Part shown: one piece after another, positions 4,446 to 5,433 of the stretch
How the letters are laid out: every line of letters starts with the position of its first letter
Numbering within the stretch: position 1 is the stretch's first letter
Translations under genes and position numbers: made by a program
NCBI GenBank assembly: GCA_036508635.1
Contig: DATCGY010000330.1
Location: 1-5,433 of the forward strand
From: FEN-727 sp036508635
GTDB lineage: Bacteria > Actinomycetota > Geothermincolia > Fen-727 > Anoxymicrobiaceae
Direction of reading: 5' to 3'
Length of the DNA: 5,433 nucleotides
The notes under the pieces: generated by a model
Databases searched by the model: none
The model's input: the letters and a program-made list of their open reading frames with translations, nothing else
Told to the model about the DNA's origin: nothing

Positions 4446-5433
4446 CTACTACCCTCCAGTAGAGACATCACAACACCGGGAAGGTCGCCCAGCGCCGCAT
4501 TGATGCTATCCGTGAGCCCTCCGCCGGACATTCCCATATCGGGACGGCCGCCACCTCCACCTCCGAGGTGCTTGCCGACCGCCCGGGCTATCTCGCGAGC
4601 GTCCACGCCGCTCTCAACGAGCGCCTTGTCTACCTTGACCACCAGCTGGGCCTTCCCTCCGACGTCTCCGGCGAGGCCGATAACGCCGTAGTCTCCTTCG
4701 TTCATAAGCATGTCGGCGAGGTCTCGAAGCCCTTTCGGGTCGATGCCGTCCAACCTGTCTGTGAGGATGTTGAACCCCCCAACCTTTTCGACGCGCACTA
4801 CCTGCGCTTTGTTCGATATATCCTTGGCCATGGTGGCCATGTCGCTCGAGCGCTCGCGGGCCTGGGCCCGCTCGAGCTCTTTCATCCTGGTGAGGATATC
4901 TTCGACGCGGTTCGGGACGAGGTCGCCCCTGACCTTCAGCAGTGTCTCGGTCTTTCCCAAGACGCTCTCGACGTGCTTGTAATGCCTTAGCGTCTCAAAG
5001 CCGCTTGTCGCTTCGATCCTTCGGAGTCCGGCCCCGATGCCACTCTCCCCGATCACCCTGATAGGGCCTATCCGACCGGAGCGGTCGACGTGGATGCCCC
5101 CGCAAAGCTCCCTCGAAAAATCGCCCATCTCTACCATCCGCACCTGCTCGCCGTATTTCTCACCAAACAGCGCCATCGCCCCGGCGGCCATAGCCTCTTC
5201 CTTGGAGGTCACGAGCGTGCTCACGGGTACATCCTCGAGCACACGGGCGTTGGCGAGTGCCTCGATCTCTTCGAGCTCCTCGGGGGTCACAGCCTGGAAA
5301 TGAGTGAAGTCGAACCTCAGCCGCTCCGGTGTGACGAGCGAACCTGACTGCTTTGCATGGGTGCCAAGCACCGTACGTAGCGCCCAGTGCAACAGGTGGG
5401 TCGCGCTGTGGTTTCTCGAGATGGCCGCACGCC
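4442..5433 (-). CDS. alaS: Alanyl-tRNA synthetase, C-terminal part (5' end outside the window)
   Basis: About 329 codons of alaS are present, covering the end of the editing region and the C-Ala domain; the aminoacylation domain lies beyond the right edge. The fragment begins at HSATHLLHWAL, the zinc-binding HxxxH motif of the editing domain that hydrolyses Ser- and Gly-tRNA(Ala). The second half of the zinc site is ELCGGIHV (Cys codon at 5104-5102), where the family usually has CGGTHV; the Cys and His ligands are intact, and the Thr is Ile. RVIGESGIGAGLRRIEA follows as expected. A coiled region (about 4950-4850) leads to the C-terminal domain, which has the typical glycine-rich GGGGGGRPDMGMSGGG near the end. 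The reading frame is unbroken to the TGA at 4444-4442. ruvX begins inside this stop, making alaS the first visible gene of the operon. Confidence 0.97.
   Translation of the reverse strand, partial: RAAISRNHSATHLLHWALRTVLGTHAKQSGSLVTPERLRFDFTHFQAVTPEELEEIEALANARVLEDVPVSTLVTSKEEAMAAGAMALFGEKYGEQVRMVEMGDFSRELCGGIHVDRSGRIGPIRVIGESGIGAGLRRIEATSGFETLRHYKHVESVLGKTETLLKVRGDLVPNRVEDILTRMKELERAQARERSSDMATMAKDISNKAQVVRVEKVGGFNILTDRLDGIDPKGLRDLADMLMNEGDYGVIGLAGDVGGKAQLVVKVDKALVESGVDAREIARAVGKHLGGGGGGRPDMGMSGGGLTDSINAALGDLPGVVMSLLEGSS
4452..4457 (-). promoter_or_regulatory. Ribosome binding site of ruvX inside the end of alaS
   Basis: The minus strand reads GGAGGG, with GGAGG seven bases before the TTG at 4445. 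It lies within the last codons of alaS. Together with the in-frame TAG immediately before that TTG, this fixes TTG as the ruvX start codon. Confidence 0.75.

Noticed and set aside
4568..4990. 140-codon plus-strand frame within alaS
   Set aside because: Antisense to a well-conserved part of AlaS, with no recognisable motif.

Overview
The window reads as one minus-strand transcription unit, with every recognised gene pointing from high to low coordinates. It opens with the 3' part of alaS at the right edge, then ruvX/yqgF and mltG, and continues almost without a gap into a four-gene redox cassette: a V4R-domain protein, a [NiFe]-hydrogenase small subunit, a [NiFe]-hydrogenase large subunit and a two-cluster ferredoxin. 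The first codons of one more gene may lie at the left edge.

Organism: the sequence is GC-rich by eye and its coding spaces are very tight. The order alaS-ruvX-mltG, without the small UPF0297 and YrzB genes that usually lie between them in Firmicutes, resembles Actinobacteria. A cytosolic-type group 3 hydrogenase with a low-potential ferredoxin suggests an anaerobe. A deep-branching anaerobic actinobacterial lineage is my best guess, but this is inference; other GC-rich anaerobic phyla are possible. Start codons are unusual: ruvX, mltG, the hydrogenase large subunit and probably the V4R gene begin with TTG, and the ferredoxin with GTG. The ruvX, large-subunit and ferredoxin starts have good Shine-Dalgarno (SD) sequences; those before mltG and the V4R gene are only G-runs.

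Layout from right to left: 5433-4442 alaS C-terminal part (editing site and C-Ala domain); 4445-4035 ruvX, overlapping the alaS stop; 4031-3159 mltG; 3151-3125 a perfect 7-bp inverted repeat at the junction; about 3135-2653 the V4R protein; 2653-1805 the hydrogenase small subunit, its ATG sharing one base with the preceding TGA; 1791-445 the large subunit; 431-150 the ferredoxin, whose SD overlaps the large-subunit stop; 149-65 a short AT-rich spacer; 64-1 a possible gene start.

How the genes work together: the large subunit carries the four cysteines for the NiFe site, the small subunit has enough cysteines for three [4Fe-4S] clusters, and the ferredoxin adds two more. Together they form a plausible soluble wire between H2 and an unknown partner, with the V4R protein as a candidate ligand-binding or sensory partner. 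The most striking point is that the large subunit, although it keeps all metal ligands, departs from the family consensus at residues around the active site: the proton-gate Glu of the RIEGH motif is Gln21, and the Asp of the C-terminal DPC motif is Gly440. It also ends exactly at the terminal His, with no cleavable tail. This could be a specialised, slow or sensory hydrogenase rather than a standard uptake enzyme.
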